From: Virgibacillus natechei
Lineage (GTDB): Bacteria; Bacillota; Bacilli; Bacillales; Amphibacillaceae
Assembly: GCF_026013645.1 (NCBI RefSeq)
Contig: NZ_CP110224.1
Location: 3,803,591-3,867,590 of the forward strand
Direction of reading: 5' to 3'
DNA length: 64,000 nucleotides
A program made the translations under genes and the position numbers. This document shows positions 17,227 to 26,623 of the stretch, in pieces. Under the pieces are notes generated by a model. It did no database searches and was not told where the DNA came from. It was given only the letters and a program-made list of their open reading frames with translations. Every line of letters begins with the position of its first letter. Position 1 is the stretch's first letter.

Positions 17227-17649
17227 TTACACATCCTCACTAATACTTAAAATTATCGTACCAACGACTCCCACAACAGCTAAAGCAACACCAGCTTCAA
17301 AGATCATCATTGTAGCAAGCTCTGTTTCGCCCAAAATAGGAAGATCAAAATAAGAGAATGCTTGTGTTAAAAATGGGGCATCAAAAAACAAAGCACCCAG
17401 ACCTGATCCAACAGCAAGTAAAGTACCTAAGGCAGCAACCTTTTTAAAATCAACGGGAATTCCTTTTTTCACACTTTCAATATCAAATGAAAGAAAAAGC
17501 AAAACCAAGGCGGAAGCAAGGACTAGCCCACCGATAAAGCCACCACCAGGTTCGTTATGACCCGAAAAGAATAAATAGATCCCAAGTGTTAATATAATAA
17601 ACACGACAACTTTCGCAACGGCTTGCAAGATAACATCATTAATTTTCAC
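17227..17649 (-). CDS. mrpB: Mrp Na+/H+ antiporter subunit B
   Basis: 140 residues, four membrane helices, with GHNEPGGGFIGGLV, the MrpB/MnhB signature. GTG start at 17649 behind AAGGAGGG; it overlaps the end of mrpA by 11 bases. The separate MrpB here, with MrpA carrying its own MrpB-like C-terminal part, is the group 1 (seven-gene) Mrp arrangement. Confidence 0.94.
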   Translation of the reverse strand: MKINDVILQAVAKVVVFIILTLGIYLFFSGHNEPGGGFIGGLVLASALVLLFLSFDIESVKKGIPVDFKKVAALGTLLAVGSGLGALFFDAPFLTQAFSYFDLPILGETELATMMIFEAGVALAVVGVVGTIILSISEDV

Positions 17650-20044
17650 TGTTAGGCCCTCCTTTTTTAGCTTTAAGTTTGATTAAACTGTATACACCAA
17701 TACCAGCTATTAGGAGCACAACAACTTCTAACATTGTATCAAGAGCCCGGAAATCACCAAGAATCGCATTAACAATATTTCTTCCGCCAGCTAGCTCATA
17801 AGCATCTTCGAAAAATCCTGATATGGTCTCAAATAATTTGTTATGTTGAACAGATAGAGCCACCAGCACAAATGTTAGCCCAACAGAAATCGAGATAAGT
17901 AAATTCACAGTTTTTGTCTTTACCCCATTGGATTCCTTTTTCCATTCTGGCAAGAAATAAAAACATAGTAAAAACAATACGGTTGTTATCGTTTCTACAA
18001 CAATCTGGGTAAGCGCAAGATCCGGTGCCCGAAACAAGACAAATAATACAGAAATCGAATAGCCAAGAACTCCATTTAATACAATCGCAGTTAAACGTGA
18101 TTTAGCAAACAAAATTGCAATCCCTGCAACCATCATAACAACGACCATAATCCATTCATATATACTGATTGGGACATCATTAGACATATCAAACGAAAAG
18201 GCTCCTGTATAGAATAATGTGATTCCAATTATCCCAACAAAGAAAATGTATATATATAAAAAGTAATCACGAAGAACTCCTGTCATATACGTTTTCGTAA
18301 TAGCAGTAGAACTGCTCTCTATTTGTGTAAGCGAATAATCGTACAACGTGTTAAATGTCCATTTATCAGGGAACAATTTAAAGATGCCCTTCCAATATCG
18401 AAGAAGCAGATAAAGGATAACACCTGTTATGACAACTCCAATTGTCATCCATAACTCTGTATTAAAGCCATGCCATGCTGTGATATTCTGTCCTAAATCA
18501 ACGGTTGTTCCAAACCCTGGGTACACACTTCCCATAGCTGGGTTCAATAAGTAATACCCTATTACATTTGGGAAGAAGAAAATAAGCACAACAAGAACAG
18601 CAAGAATACCAGGTGAAATCATCATACCGATTGGTGGTTCAGCAGCTTCATGTTCCAATTTCTCCTCCTGATAGGGGCCGAAAAACGTCTTAAATACAAT
18701 GATCAAGCTATATATAAATGTAAAAACACTTGCTATCCATGCAACTACAGGGAAAAGGACTCCCAGACTATTTAGTGAAAAAATATCAAGCTGGCTTATG
18801 TTTATAACAGCAGTAAAGAACATTTCTTTACTTAAGAAGCCGTTAAAAAGTGGTAACCCAGCCATCGAAAAGCTACCAATTAAAGCGATCGTAAATGTCA
18901 CTGGCATAAAGGCCATTAATCCACCAAGTTTCCGTATATCCCTTGTCCCAACTTCATGGTCAATAATACCGATGACCATAAACAGCGCACCTTTAAATGT
19001 TGAATGATTTACAAGATGGAACAAGGCTGCAAAGGTTGCTTGCGTATAGAAGACGGAATCCGCGCTATAGCCGTAGTATAGTGCAGCTGACCCCATACCA
19101 AACAGACTCATAATCAACCCAAGCTGACTAATCGTTGAATACGCAAGCAGTGCCTTAAGGTCTGTTTGCCGAATTGCATTAAAAGAGCCCCAAATCATTG
19201 TTACCATACCTACTCCTGTAACAAGCCAGAACCAGATTTCTCCACCACCAAAGATCGGTGTGAAGCGAGCTACTAAGTAAATACCAGCCTTAACCATTGT
19301 TGCGGAATGGAGATAAGCACTAACCGGAGTCGGCGCTTCCATCGCATCCGGGAGCCAAATATGGAAAGGAAATTGTGCAGATTTCGTAAACGCGCCAAGC
19401 AGGATAAGGATCATCGCTGGAATAAACAGCTCGTGAGCAGGCAGTTCGCTAACCAACGGAAGGATCTCCTGTATACTAAACGTTCCTGTCATTACGTAAA
19501 GCATAATAAAGCCTACGAGCATAGCTATTCCGCCACCAACCGTAATTAGAAACGATTTTTGCGCACCATATCTAGACTGCTTTCGATGAAACCAAAAAGC
19601 GATTAAAAGAAAGGACGAAATACTCGTCAATTCCCAGAATAAATATAAAACCATTAGATTATCAGAAAATACGACACCTAACATACCGCCCATAAATATT
19701 AGTAAATACATATAAAAAGAATGTAAATCTTCATCTAAATCAAAATAATAGATAGAGTAAAGTATGACCAATGCACCAATACCAGTAATTAATAATCCAA
19801 ATATCATACTTAATCCATCAAGATATGTGGTAAAATTGATTCCAATAGAAGGAATCCATTCAACTATGTTTATATATGTCTCCCCGTTTGCTATAGAAGG
19901 AACATAACGAATAAGATAAATAAACAATAATAAGGAAACTGCAAATACAAACCAACCGATGTGGATTCGGGTTAATTTTTTATATATAAATGGGATTATT
20001 GCAGCAACTAAAAAGGGGATCATAATTGCTAAGTTTAAAGTCAA
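17639..20044 (-). CDS. mrpA: Mrp Na+/H+ antiporter subunit A
   Basis: 801 residues. The N-terminal ~500 residues are a NuoL-like antiporter module (LYLFWELTSISSFLLI, KSAQFPFHIWLPDAMEAPTP, LLAYSTISQLGLIM, HLVNHSTFKGALFM); the C-terminal ~250 residues contain the DUF4040/MrpB-like helices (VLGYSISVLFVLFRAPDLAL). The start is TTG at 20044, supported by AGGAGG eight bases upstream. First gene of mrpABCDEFG; the complex uses the proton gradient to expel Na+ and is central to alkali and salt tolerance. Confidence 0.95.
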   Translation of the reverse strand: MTLNLAIMIPFLVAAIIPFIYKKLTRIHIGWFVFAVSLLLFIYLIRYVPSIANGETYINIVEWIPSIGINFTTYLDGLSMIFGLLITGIGALVILYSIYYFDLDEDLHSFYMYLLIFMGGMLGVVFSDNLMVLYLFWELTSISSFLLIAFWFHRKQSRYGAQKSFLITVGGGIAMLVGFIMLYVMTGTFSIQEILPLVSELPAHELFIPAMILILLGAFTKSAQFPFHIWLPDAMEAPTPVSAYLHSATMVKAGIYLVARFTPIFGGGEIWFWLVTGVGMVTMIWGSFNAIRQTDLKALLAYSTISQLGLIMSLFGMGSAALYYGYSADSVFYTQATFAALFHLVNHSTFKGALFMVIGIIDHEVGTRDIRKLGGLMAFMPVTFTIALIGSFSMAGLPLFNGFLSKEMFFTAVINISQLDIFSLNSLGVLFPVVAWIASVFTFIYSLIIVFKTFFGPYQEEKLEHEAAEPPIGMMISPGILAVLVVLIFFFPNVIGYYLLNPAMGSVYPGFGTTVDLGQNITAWHGFNTELWMTIGVVITGVILYLLLRYWKGIFKLFPDKWTFNTLYDYSLTQIESSSTAITKTYMTGVLRDYFLYIYIFFVGIIGITLFYTGAFSFDMSNDVPISIYEWIMVVVMMVAGIAILFAKSRLTAIVLNGVLGYSISVLFVLFRAPDLALTQIVVETITTVLFLLCFYFLPEWKKESNGVKTKTVNLLISISVGLTFVLVALSVQHNKLFETISGFFEDAYELAGGRNIVNAILGDFRALDTMLEVVVLLIAGIGVYSLIKLKAKKGGPNSEN

Positions 20045-20786
20045 AATTTAAACCTCCTGTTTATTCTTCTCTTACAGTTCTAAGTATAGGAAACGATGAC
20101 AGATGAAAATACTCCCATTTGGGTACAACTTTGTTCAGTGAGGATGTTCGGGCGCACATAACCATACTACGACGCGCGGGAATTGCTAGTGCAGACGTTT
20201 TCACAAGGTTTTTCGGTGGGGTGAGCCATTTACGCACAGTCCCACGACATTACAACATGCCGTATTTAAGTCAGACCCGCCCATTAAACGGTGATAAACC
20301 AAATCCATCTCTAAATCATATAGTTTAGTATGGGGGATTGTTAACATACTACAGGGTGATTTTTTTATTCTTAGGTTTACTCGACGATAAACAATAGTAG
20401 AAAGTTTATCTTAATTAAAGTACAACTAACTCAATCGAGGTGTTCCACCTTGCATGTTTTTGAGGAAAAACACAGCAGTACAATCGGAATTAAGGGTAAG
20501 GAGGGTAATTTTCATCCTGTCATTTTATTACTATGAAAATTGGGATATACTACGAAAGAGAATATTATTTAGCACATTTTATCCTAATTTTTAATTATAC
20601 ACGAAACAAAATATGTCTGCACTTCAGACGTTTAGGGATTTTTAAAATTTTTTCCAAATAAGACTGGAAATATTTCATTTATTAGATTATGCTATATTGA
20701 AATAATACTCCTTATGGGGTAGAATAGATACGTTTTGAAAGAAACATTAACTAAATTATAATTATGAAAAAGAGGTGGACGCTGCC
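20045..20786. other. Long divergent intergenic region
   Basis: 740 bases between mrpA and the universal stress protein, holding the promoters of both. A half-copy of the MITE-like family lies at 20205-20255. A small hairpin GTCTG-CAGAC is at 20613-20627. I found no ydaO-type c-di-AMP riboswitch or other recognisable leader, and no convincing gene; the 69-codon frame at 20119 lies inside the repeat remnant. Confidence 0.5.
20205..20255 (+). repeat. Partial copy of MITE-like repeat end
   Basis: TTTTTCGGTGGGGTGAGCC followed by ATTTACGCACAGTCCCA matches the right-hand end shared by the elements at 21.5, 39.2, 51.4, 53.9 and 55.3 kb. Upstream (20113-20200) GC-rich sequence with a GGATGTTC start resembles the left part of the 55.3 kb copy. 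Boundaries are approximate. Confidence 0.6.
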
Positions 20787-21461
20787 ATGAAAAAAATAAA
20801 AGGTCGGATGGATGAAAGCATACTCGTTTGTGTATATTATGGTCCCAATGGTGAACGCTTAATCCGCCGCGGTTATAAATTGGCGAATATGCTTGATTGC
20901 CCATTATATATATTGACTGTCGATCGGTTACCATATGATGAATTTAATGAGGAAAAATCTGCCTATGTGGACCATTGGAAAGAACTTGCGGAAGAACTGG
21001 ACGCGGAAGAGTTTCTTCTTCGTGACAATGAAAAACGATCATCAATCAGAGCCATTAAAGAAGTTGCCCATAAGCATAATATTACACAAGTAATTATTGG
21101 AGAGCCTCCACAGAATAGATGGGAAGAAATAACGAAGGGGTCATTCGTTAATGCCCTTCTCCGTGAATTAACGTTTATTGATGTTCACATTGTATCTGTT
21201 GACCGTACTATTAAAAGTAGTAGTGAAGATGCCATCTATGAAAAAGGCGTTCGTGGATTTTTACAAGAAAGTGGTGATTCCTACCGAATAGTTTTCACAC
21301 GGTCCATGCACAACCAGTATGAAGGTATTTTCTATAAAGATATAGGGACTGATTTTAATAACGGCATTTTCAAATTTATTCATGAGGGGAAAACATGTCA
21401 AGTTCATATAACAGAGGACAAAGTAACCCAAAAAATAAAACAGCCACCAAACTTAAAATAA
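20787..21461 (+). CDS. Orphan KdpD-like universal stress protein
   Basis: 224 residues from ATG 20787 behind AAGAGGTGG (an in-frame GTG lies inside the RBS). Residues about 10-135 form a USP fold resembling the USP_KdpD domain: ILVCVYYGPNGERLIRRGYK at the first strand and TQVIIGEPPQNRWEEI with the GxP...G-type phosphate loop, then VHIVSVDR. KdpD USP domains sense ions or bind c-di-AMP in Firmicutes, but here there is no kinase domain. The C-terminal ~90 residues match nothing I recognise. Its position facing mrpA suggests a role in cation homeostasis; that is inference. Confidence 0.75.
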   Translation: MKKIKGRMDESILVCVYYGPNGERLIRRGYKLANMLDCPLYILTVDRLPYDEFNEEKSAYVDHWKELAEELDAEEFLLRDNEKRSSIRAIKEVAHKHNITQVIIGEPPQNRWEEITKGSFVNALLRELTFIDVHIVSVDRTIKSSSEDAIYEKGVRGFLQESGDSYRIVFTRSMHNQYEGIFYKDIGTDFNNGIFKFIHEGKTCQVHITEDKVTQKIKQPPNLK

Positions 21462-21509
21462 GATCACTGAACGACTTCGGAATAATTCGACTATCAATAT
21501 ATTAATCCT

Positions 21510-21548
21510 ACCCGACCTTATAATATTTGTATAAGATCGGGTAGTTTT
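21510..21548 (+). terminator. Rho-independent terminator
   Basis: CTACCCGACCTTATA and TATAAGATCGGGTAG (within 21509-21545) pair with one mismatch, followed by TTTTTAATTTTTT. Ends the universal stress protein gene. Confidence 0.8.
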
Positions 21549-21549
21549 T

Positions 21550-21965
21550 AATTTTTTCATAAATATTGGGACTGCGCTTACTCGTCCCATCGAAAAACAA
21601 TCGTTGCTTTTAGATCTTCGTAGTTGATATAAAGACGACGAAGTGATAATTCTTTTGCAAACGTCGATGAGAGCAGGGGATTCGCTACGGAAACACATTT
21701 CGCTTTCCGCGGGCGGCTGGTGAGCCCTCTCATGCTACCGCATTTCGGGGTCTCACCGAGGCCTTTCCTCCCGCTGGAGTCTTCATGTGTTTCCTCCGCT
21801 AGGTGTTGTGGTTACTGCCGCTAAATTGCATTAGTAATCAATATTGGAAACATCGAGTCCACCTCACCAGCTCGGGTGAGCGAAGGGCGGTGACTCCTGC
21901 GGGGAACAAAGGTTTTCGGTGGGACGAGTAATCGCTGCAGTACCAATCTTTTAGAAAACAGCCTA
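21550..21965. mobile_element. MITE-like fold-back element, copy A
   Basis: About 415 bp with imperfect terminal inverted repeats: TTGGGACTGCGCTTACTCGT near 21567 and TTTTCGGTGGGACGAGTAAT near 21912. The interior is a set of nested inverted repeats (for example GGAAACACAT at 21687 against ATGTGTTTCC at 21785). It encodes nothing convincing and is largely the same sequence as the 51.4 kb copy. Higher GC than the surroundings. Confidence 0.75.
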
Positions 21966-21988
21966 GTAGCTTTACTGATTAAACTGTA

Positions 21989-22130
21989 TTGAACTACCCT
22001 CCACTTAATTTCTCCTGAAATTTGAAGTGGGGGATTCCTAAGAACACCGGCGTAACCGCCAGTTTTTTATTAGGCTATCCCTGTCGTTCCGACAGTTAAG
22101 AGACGAATGGCTTCGTTTCTAAGATTTAAT
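21989..22130 (-). ncRNA. Predicted omega (right-end) RNA of TnpB
   Basis: TnpB proteins use an RNA made from the 3' end of tnpB through the element right end, with the guide copied from flanking DNA. Here that predicts an RNA covering this region with the 21998-22033 stem-loop as part of its scaffold, the guide being the minus strand of about 21969-21988. Predicted from family knowledge; exact ends not visible. Confidence 0.4.
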
Positions 22131-23245
22131 CCTGCGTTACTATCTCTTTGGTGATGACTTCCGCAAGAAGCGCAAGTCCATTCACGCAAAGCGAGATGTT
22201 TAACGTCTTTATTTTTATGGCCACATCCAGAACAGAGCTGGCTGCTTGCAAAGTTTTTGCCAACAACAACGACCTTTTTGCCGTACCACGCTGCTTTGTA
22301 TTCACACATCGTTCTGAATTGGCCCCAGGAGGCTTCACTTATAGCTTTGGAAAGGTTTCCATTTTTAAGCATATTGCTTACAGACAAGTCTTCCAAACCA
22401 ATCACATCGTGGTTTTTGACGAGGGAGGTTGAAATCTTATCCAGATAATCCTTTCGACTATTGGCTATCGCTTCATGAATACGTGCAACTTTGATTCGTT
22501 GTTTGTTCCAATTAGAACTGCCCACGGTACGCCTTGATAGAATGCGCTGTGCCTTCACTAATTTTCCTTCCAATGTACGGAGCCATTTCGGGTTACGGAA
22601 TACGCTCCCATCTGAAAGTGTTGCAAAATCTTTTAACCCCAAATCAACGCCGACAACCGAATCGGTTTTAGCAAATGCTTGAACTTCCGTTTCTGTTAGG
22701 ATGGATACAAAATATTTCCCACTTGGATTACGTCGGATGGTGGCATTTATGATACGCCCCTCCACTTCACGGCTCTTTGCAAAACGGATAAGACCCAATT
22801 TTGGTAATTTGATGTGTTTACCTAACACATCAATATTGCCATTTGTTTGCTTTGTACTATAGGACTGGACCTTGTTCTTTTTGCTTTTAAAAAGCGGTTT
22901 TTGGTTTTGTTTCCTGTAGTAGCGCTGGTAGGAATCAGCTAAGTTTTCAACGGACTTTTGAAGCGAAATACTATCTACCTCTTTAAGGAAAGGATAGTAT
23001 TCTTTGAGCTGGCGAACCGTCTTCACCGATTCGTATTTATTGAAATATTGACCTTTCCAGTTGTTGATTGGTAGCTGCCCGTTTAGTCTCATTTCTTCCG
23101 TTATGTACCAATAGGCATCCTTCTCTTTCTGTTTACCAAGAAAGAAGTTGAAAACAAATCGGGAACAACCGATTGTTTTATTAATAAGCTCTACTTGTTT
23201 TTTATTTGGAAAGATACGAAACTTAAAAGCTTTTTGAACCAGCAT
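22070..23245 (-). CDS. tnpB: RNA-guided endonuclease TnpB (IS200/IS605 OrfB)
   Basis: 391 residues from ATG 23245 (GAGGTGG upstream). RuvC-type active site appears complete: D201 in [14 protein letters not shown]285 in [12 protein letters not shown] and D368 in the [11 protein letters not shown] block. The zinc finger has C338/C341 (LCSGCGH) and C358/C361 (WTCASCG). The N-terminal helix-turn-helix/WED part begins [13 protein letters not shown]. TnpB cuts DNA guided by an RNA from the element's right end and is the ancestor-type of Cas12. Full length and intact, so probably active or only recently arrived. Confidence 0.94.
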   Translation of the reverse strand: MLVQKAFKFRIFPNKKQVELINKTIGCSRFVFNFFLGKQKEKDAYWYITEEMRLNGQLPINNWKGQYFNKYESVKTVRQLKEYYPFLKEVDSISLQKSVENLADSYQRYYRKQNQKPLFKSKKNKVQSYSTKQTNGNIDVLGKHIKLPKLGLIRFAKSREVEGRIINATIRRNPSGKYFVSILTETEVQAFAKTDSVVGVDLGLKDFATLSDGSVFRNPKWLRTLEGKLVKAQRILSRRTVGSSNWNKQRIKVARIHEAIANSRKDYLDKISTSLVKNHDVIGLEDLSVSNMLKNGNLSKAISEASWGQFRTMCEYKAAWYGKKVVVVGKNFASSQLCSGCGHKNKDVKHLALREWTCASCGSHHQRDSNAGLNLRNEAIRLLTVGTTGIA

Positions 23246-23472
23246 CCTATCCACCTCATCCGTATATATGTTCCTATTATATCATAGGGAGGCTCCTTTT
23301 GCTATCGCCAACCGAAATTCATCTCCCCCTTACCGCTGGCCTATAGTCCTTCATGCGCTTGAAGAGGGAGTCTTCTTTCGGGAAAAGATAAAAACTATAA
23401 TTTTCAGACATATCAACAGTCTATCCACAGATTGTGGATGGATTTATCATTCATTTTGGATTTCAATACAAA

Positions 23473-23560
23473 AGATAAAGTAAAACTTCATTCAATAGGG
23501 GTTTTACTGCCCATTAATCTGCGATAATTTCCATTCAATCAGGGTGGGAAACATCTCTTT
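23473..23560. repeat. Repeat family III copy 2
   Basis: GATAAAGTAAAACTTCATTC at 23474, then a GGGGTTTTACTGCCC block and GCGATAA, similar to 54300-54360 and, for its left part, to the hairpin at 14238. The pairing arm here is degenerate (CCATTCAATCAGGG). Noncoding interval. Confidence 0.55.
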
Positions 23561-23873
23561 CACGCATCTGCACCTGCACCCTGTGTATATGAACCAACAT
23601 TTCAGCAACTTATCATAACTTCATTCTTCCCAATCCCGTCCTTATAACTATAATTTGACCGCAATTTTAAAGTCAACAGTCTGTACATCATCACAAATAC
23701 TGGACCATCTTTTGCAAGCTCATTCAGAACTTTTGAATCGGCTTTTTAAACATACGCGGTTATTCACTTTAAACTCATTGCCACCAAAATTTAGTTTTTA
23801 TAAAAGGTTGTCAAGGTTGTCCTTGTCTCTGCATATATATGTAACTAACCATTACACTGGAGGTGATATCCTC

Positions 23874-24248
23874 ATGGAATTAAATATGAATAAATGGATT
23901 TGTTATGCGGTTGGTTATGTTTTTATAACATCAGGTATTTTAAAATTGCTTGTCAGTGATTTTGCAAACCTATTTATCAACCTAGGTCTCCCATTTCCCG
24001 AAATAACCTTATATGTCGTCGCAATAACGGAAGTGGCTTGCGGTATGCTCATTGCCGGGAGAATGTATTTAAAATACGCACTCGCTCCGCTTATCCTAGT
24101 CATGCTTGGTGCTCTTTATTTAACGAAGATTCCAGTCTTATTAAATGATGGGTTTTTATCATTTGCCTTTGATGCGAGACTTGATATAGTCATGCTCATT
24201 TTATTATTACTTATATGGCAGCACACTCGTGGAAAAGTTGTGGCTTAA
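23874..24248 (+). CDS. DoxX family membrane protein
   Basis: 124 residues, four membrane helices. The pattern YAVGYVFITSGILKLLVSDF, then GLPFPEITLYVVAITEVACG and the LDIVMLILLLLIWQ end, is that of DoxX/DoxD-like proteins. Some Firmicute and mycobacterial members form redox or thiol-stress complexes; the role here is unknown. ATG 23874 lies six bases after GGAGGTGAT. The 390 bases upstream hold a repeat and no other gene. Confidence 0.82.
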   Translation: MELNMNKWICYAVGYVFITSGILKLLVSDFANLFINLGLPFPEITLYVVAITEVACGMLIAGRMYLKYALAPLILVMLGALYLTKIPVLLNDGFLSFAFDARLDIVMLILLLLIWQHTRGKVVA

Positions 24249-24280
24249 ATAAGGATTACGGATAACTTTGTTAATAACAA

Positions 24281-24330
24281 GTGGATAACTGAGTTTACCT
24301 GTTAAAAACTCTTAGTTATCCACATTTTTA
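24281..24330 (+). terminator. Rho-independent terminator
   Basis: GTGGATAACTGAGTTT (24281-24296) pairs with AAACTCTTAGTTATCCAC (24306-24323), followed by ATTTTT. Ends the DoxX-family gene. The stem contains GTGGATAA/TTATCCAC, so it also mimics DnaA boxes. Confidence 0.8.
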
Positions 24331-24407
24331 TGCACATATGCACAAATGTTCGGAGTTATTTTGTGTTAAATTTTATATTTAATACTATATCTTGATTTTA
24401 TCTACAG

Positions 24408-24432
24408 GGTTATGCACAGCCTGTGCATAACC
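24408..24432. repeat. Perfect palindrome GGTTATGCACAG-c-CTGTGCATAACC
   Basis: Twelve-base arms around one central base, in the 270-base gap between the DoxX and htrA genes, with further TGCACA motifs just upstream (24332-24343). It could be an operator or a cruciform; no regulator can be assigned. Confidence 0.6.
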
Positions 24433-24471
24433 TTCACGTTCCTCCTACCCGAAAGATAACTTCCCTATCTG

Positions 24472-24512
24472 CAAAAAAAGGCTATCTTCTCTTGAGCTTG
24501 AGAAGATAGCCT
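24472..24512 (-). terminator. Terminator of the wal operon
   Basis: GGCTATCTTCTC (24480-24491) pairs with GAGAAGATAGCC (24500-24511); on the minus strand it is followed by seven T. It lies directly after the htrA stop. Confidence 0.9.
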
Positions 24513-24519
24513 CCTACAT

Positions 24520-25749
24520 TTATTGGGAACCTAGTTCTATTGTCGTTTCAGACCGTTGACCATCACGATAATACGTAACAACTACCTCGTCACCTATTTC
24601 TTTCTCATGATATAAAATCTTGCGCAGATCAATCATATCCATAACTGGCTCGCCATCAAGTTCTGTAATAACATCCAGTCGTTCCATGCCTGCTTGATCG
24701 GCTGGTGATGCTGATTCAAGACTCCAAACATAGACACCACCTTCTACCTCTTCTGGAAGGGTTAACGTTGCATCCCATTCAGACCTTGGTACTTCCTCAA
24801 GTGAATATATTTCAACACCTAAATAGGGGCGGACGACTTCACCTGTTTCTTCTAGCTCTTGAATAGTCGGCATAGCTGTTTCCACAGGAATTGCAAATCC
24901 AATTCCTTCTACCGCCGCTTCATTTATCTTCATCGAATTAATACCAATAAGCTGTCCATAGATATTAATCAGCGCTCCACCACTGTTACCCGGATTAATC
25001 GCTGCGTCCGTCTGAATAACTTCTGCTTGCCAATCAGCACGTCCATCTTGATTAAAATCCTGTGGAATCGTTCGTTGTGTTCCGCTGATTACCCCTGTGG
25101 TAACAGAACTAGAAAACATCATACCTAATGGGTTACCAATTGCTATCGCTGGTTCGCCGACTTTGACATTATCCGACGAACCAACTTCAATCACAGCTTG
25201 AACCTCCGAACCATCCATCCTTAAGACGGCTAAGTCGGAAAATAAATCCCCGCCAATTATTTCTGCCTCAATATGTGTTTCATCTGATAAAACGACTTCT
25301 ACGGTATCAGCACCTGCAACAACGTGTTGATTGGTAACAACAAAGGCTGTTCCACCTTCATTTTTATAAATCACACCAGATCCTGTGCCCGCCTCATTTT
25401 CCGCTTCTTGCTGCCAATAATCCGTTCCACCTTGAAGATTGATGACTCCTACAACTGCTGGCGTTACTTCTTCAACAACATCCGTTATTTGGGTGGAGAC
25501 ATCCACATTTACACTTCTGTTTTCAATATTGTAATCTGCATCTGCGTTATCATATGTTTGGATAGTTGCTTCATCGCTTTCATCTTGTGTTGCCCTTTGA
25601 TCAGGTAGTATAGATGAACCCGTAAAAGCCGGCATTCCTATAACCACTAATAAAATACCGATAATAACACCTAACATAGCTGGCACTAACCAACCACGTC
25701 TTTTCTTTCGATGTGGATTTGGCGGATAATTCTTATTGTAATATCCCAT
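24520..25749 (-). CDS. htrA: HtrA/DegP-like membrane-anchored serine protease (YyxA type)
   Basis: 409 residues. A positively charged N-terminus and one membrane helix (about 21-41) anchor it; the trypsin-like domain has His142 (TNQHVVAGAD), Asp172 (SDLAVLRMDG) and Ser256 (NPGNSGGALIN); a PDZ domain follows (about 310-400). It degrades or refolds damaged exported proteins at the outer face of the membrane. Last gene of the wal operon, as yyxA/htrC is in Bacillus subtilis. Confidence 0.93.
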   Translation of the reverse strand: MGYYNKNYPPNPHRKKRRGWLVPAMLGVIIGILLVVIGMPAFTGSSILPDQRATQDESDEATIQTYDNADADYNIENRSVNVDVSTQITDVVEEVTPAVVGVINLQGGTDYWQQEAENEAGTGSGVIYKNEGGTAFVVTNQHVVAGADTVEVVLSDETHIEAEIIGGDLFSDLAVLRMDGSEVQAVIEVGSSDNVKVGEPAIAIGNPLGMMFSSSVTTGVISGTQRTIPQDFNQDGRADWQAEVIQTDAAINPGNSGGALINIYGQLIGINSMKINEAAVEGIGFAIPVETAMPTIQELEETGEVVRPYLGVEIYSLEEVPRSEWDATLTLPEEVEGGVYVWSLESASPADQAGMERLDVITELDGEPVMDMIDLRKILYHEKEIGDEVVVTYYRDGQRSETTIELGSQ

Positions 25750-25834
25750 ATATCTATCCCCCTATTATCTAATTGTATTTATTTGTTTTGTTATAGTATT
25801 ACCTGAATTTCCAAAAAGATAAACAAAAATTTAA

Positions 25835-26620
25835 TTATACGACATCATATAAAGCTGTTGGAGCGTTCGGATCTGTATCACATAAATCAATTTTAATACC
25901 ACGCTCTTGCAGTAGACTATCTACGGACATCCTCGCAAGGTCTTTCATGTTATTATCTTGGCTTAAATGTGCTAAATAAATTCGTTTTGTTTCATTTCCT
26001 ATAATATCTGCTAGTGCATATCCAGCATCTTCATTCGATACATGACCCGAATCACCTAGAATACGGCGTTTTACATTCCACGGATACCGCCCCATACGGA
26101 GCATACCTACATCATGATTGGCTTCAAATATATATGCATTTGCACCTTCTACTGTTTTTTTAATGTGCTCTGACACATAGCCTACATCTGTTACCAATGC
26201 TACTTTTTTCCCGTCATGACGAAATGTGAAAAACATCGGTTCTGCTGCATCATGCGAAACACCGAAGGATTCGATATCCATATCGCTAAATGTTTTCGTT
26301 TCTCCCATACCAAAATGAAACTTCTGATCCAATGAAAGCTTGCCAATCGAACCTTCCATCGCTTTCCATGTTTTTTCGTTAGCATAAATTGGCAGGTTAT
26401 ACTTTCGGGCAATAATACCTAATCCTTTAATATGATCCGTATGCTCGTGGGTTACTAAAATACCGGTTAGATTCGATGGGTCTACTTGAATTCCATTGAA
26501 CAACTGATCGATTTTCTTTCCACTTAACCCAGCATCAACGAGTATTCTTTCTTTTTTTGATTCAATATAAAAAGCATTTCCAGTGCTCCCGGACGCTAAT
26601 ACACTAAAGCGAATTGTCAT
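25835..26620 (-). CDS. walJ: MBL-fold metallohydrolase WalJ (YycJ)
   Basis: 261 residues. [13 protein letters not shown] is the metal-binding HxHxDH motif of the metallo-beta-lactamase fold; further ligands lie in [19 protein letters not shown] and LAHLSQDNN. The family is exonuclease-like and linked to coordinating cell division with chromosome replication. Located between walI and htrA; GGAGTG precedes the ATG. Confidence 0.93.
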   Translation of the reverse strand: MTIRFSVLASGSTGNAFYIESKKERILVDAGLSGKKIDQLFNGIQVDPSNLTGILVTHEHTDHIKGLGIIARKYNLPIYANEKTWKAMEGSIGKLSLDQKFHFGMGETKTFSDMDIESFGVSHDAAEPMFFTFRHDGKKVALVTDVGYVSEHIKKTVEGANAYIFEANHDVGMLRMGRYPWNVKRRILGDSGHVSNEDAGYALADIIGNETKRIYLAHLSQDNNMKDLARMSVDSLLQERGIKIDLCDTDPNAPTALYDVV

Positions 26621-26623
26621 TTT

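Larger units (their letters stand above)
21989..23300 (-). mobile_element. IS200/IS605-family element carrying only tnpB
   Basis: The right end is a stem-loop at 21998-22033 (CCCTCCACTT against GAAGTGGGGG, minus-strand element orientation) followed by GTTCAA at 21989-21994, like the TCAA cleavage end of IS608-type elements. The left end is less certain; CCTAT/ATAGG forms a small hairpin near 23270-23290. No tnpA lies beside it, so mobilisation would need a TnpA in trans, such as the one at 31.7 kb if compatible. Confidence 0.7.

Noticed and set aside
20119..20328. 69-codon frame upstream of mrpA
   Set aside because: Lies within a repeat remnant and has no RBS.
20500..20786. c-di-AMP (ydaO) riboswitch upstream of the universal stress protein
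   Set aside because: The conserved GC-rich core of that riboswitch is not visible; only a small hairpin is present.
23655..23873. N-terminal extension of the DoxX-family protein
   Set aside because: The start at 23874 has a strong RBS; the upstream frame is unlike the family.
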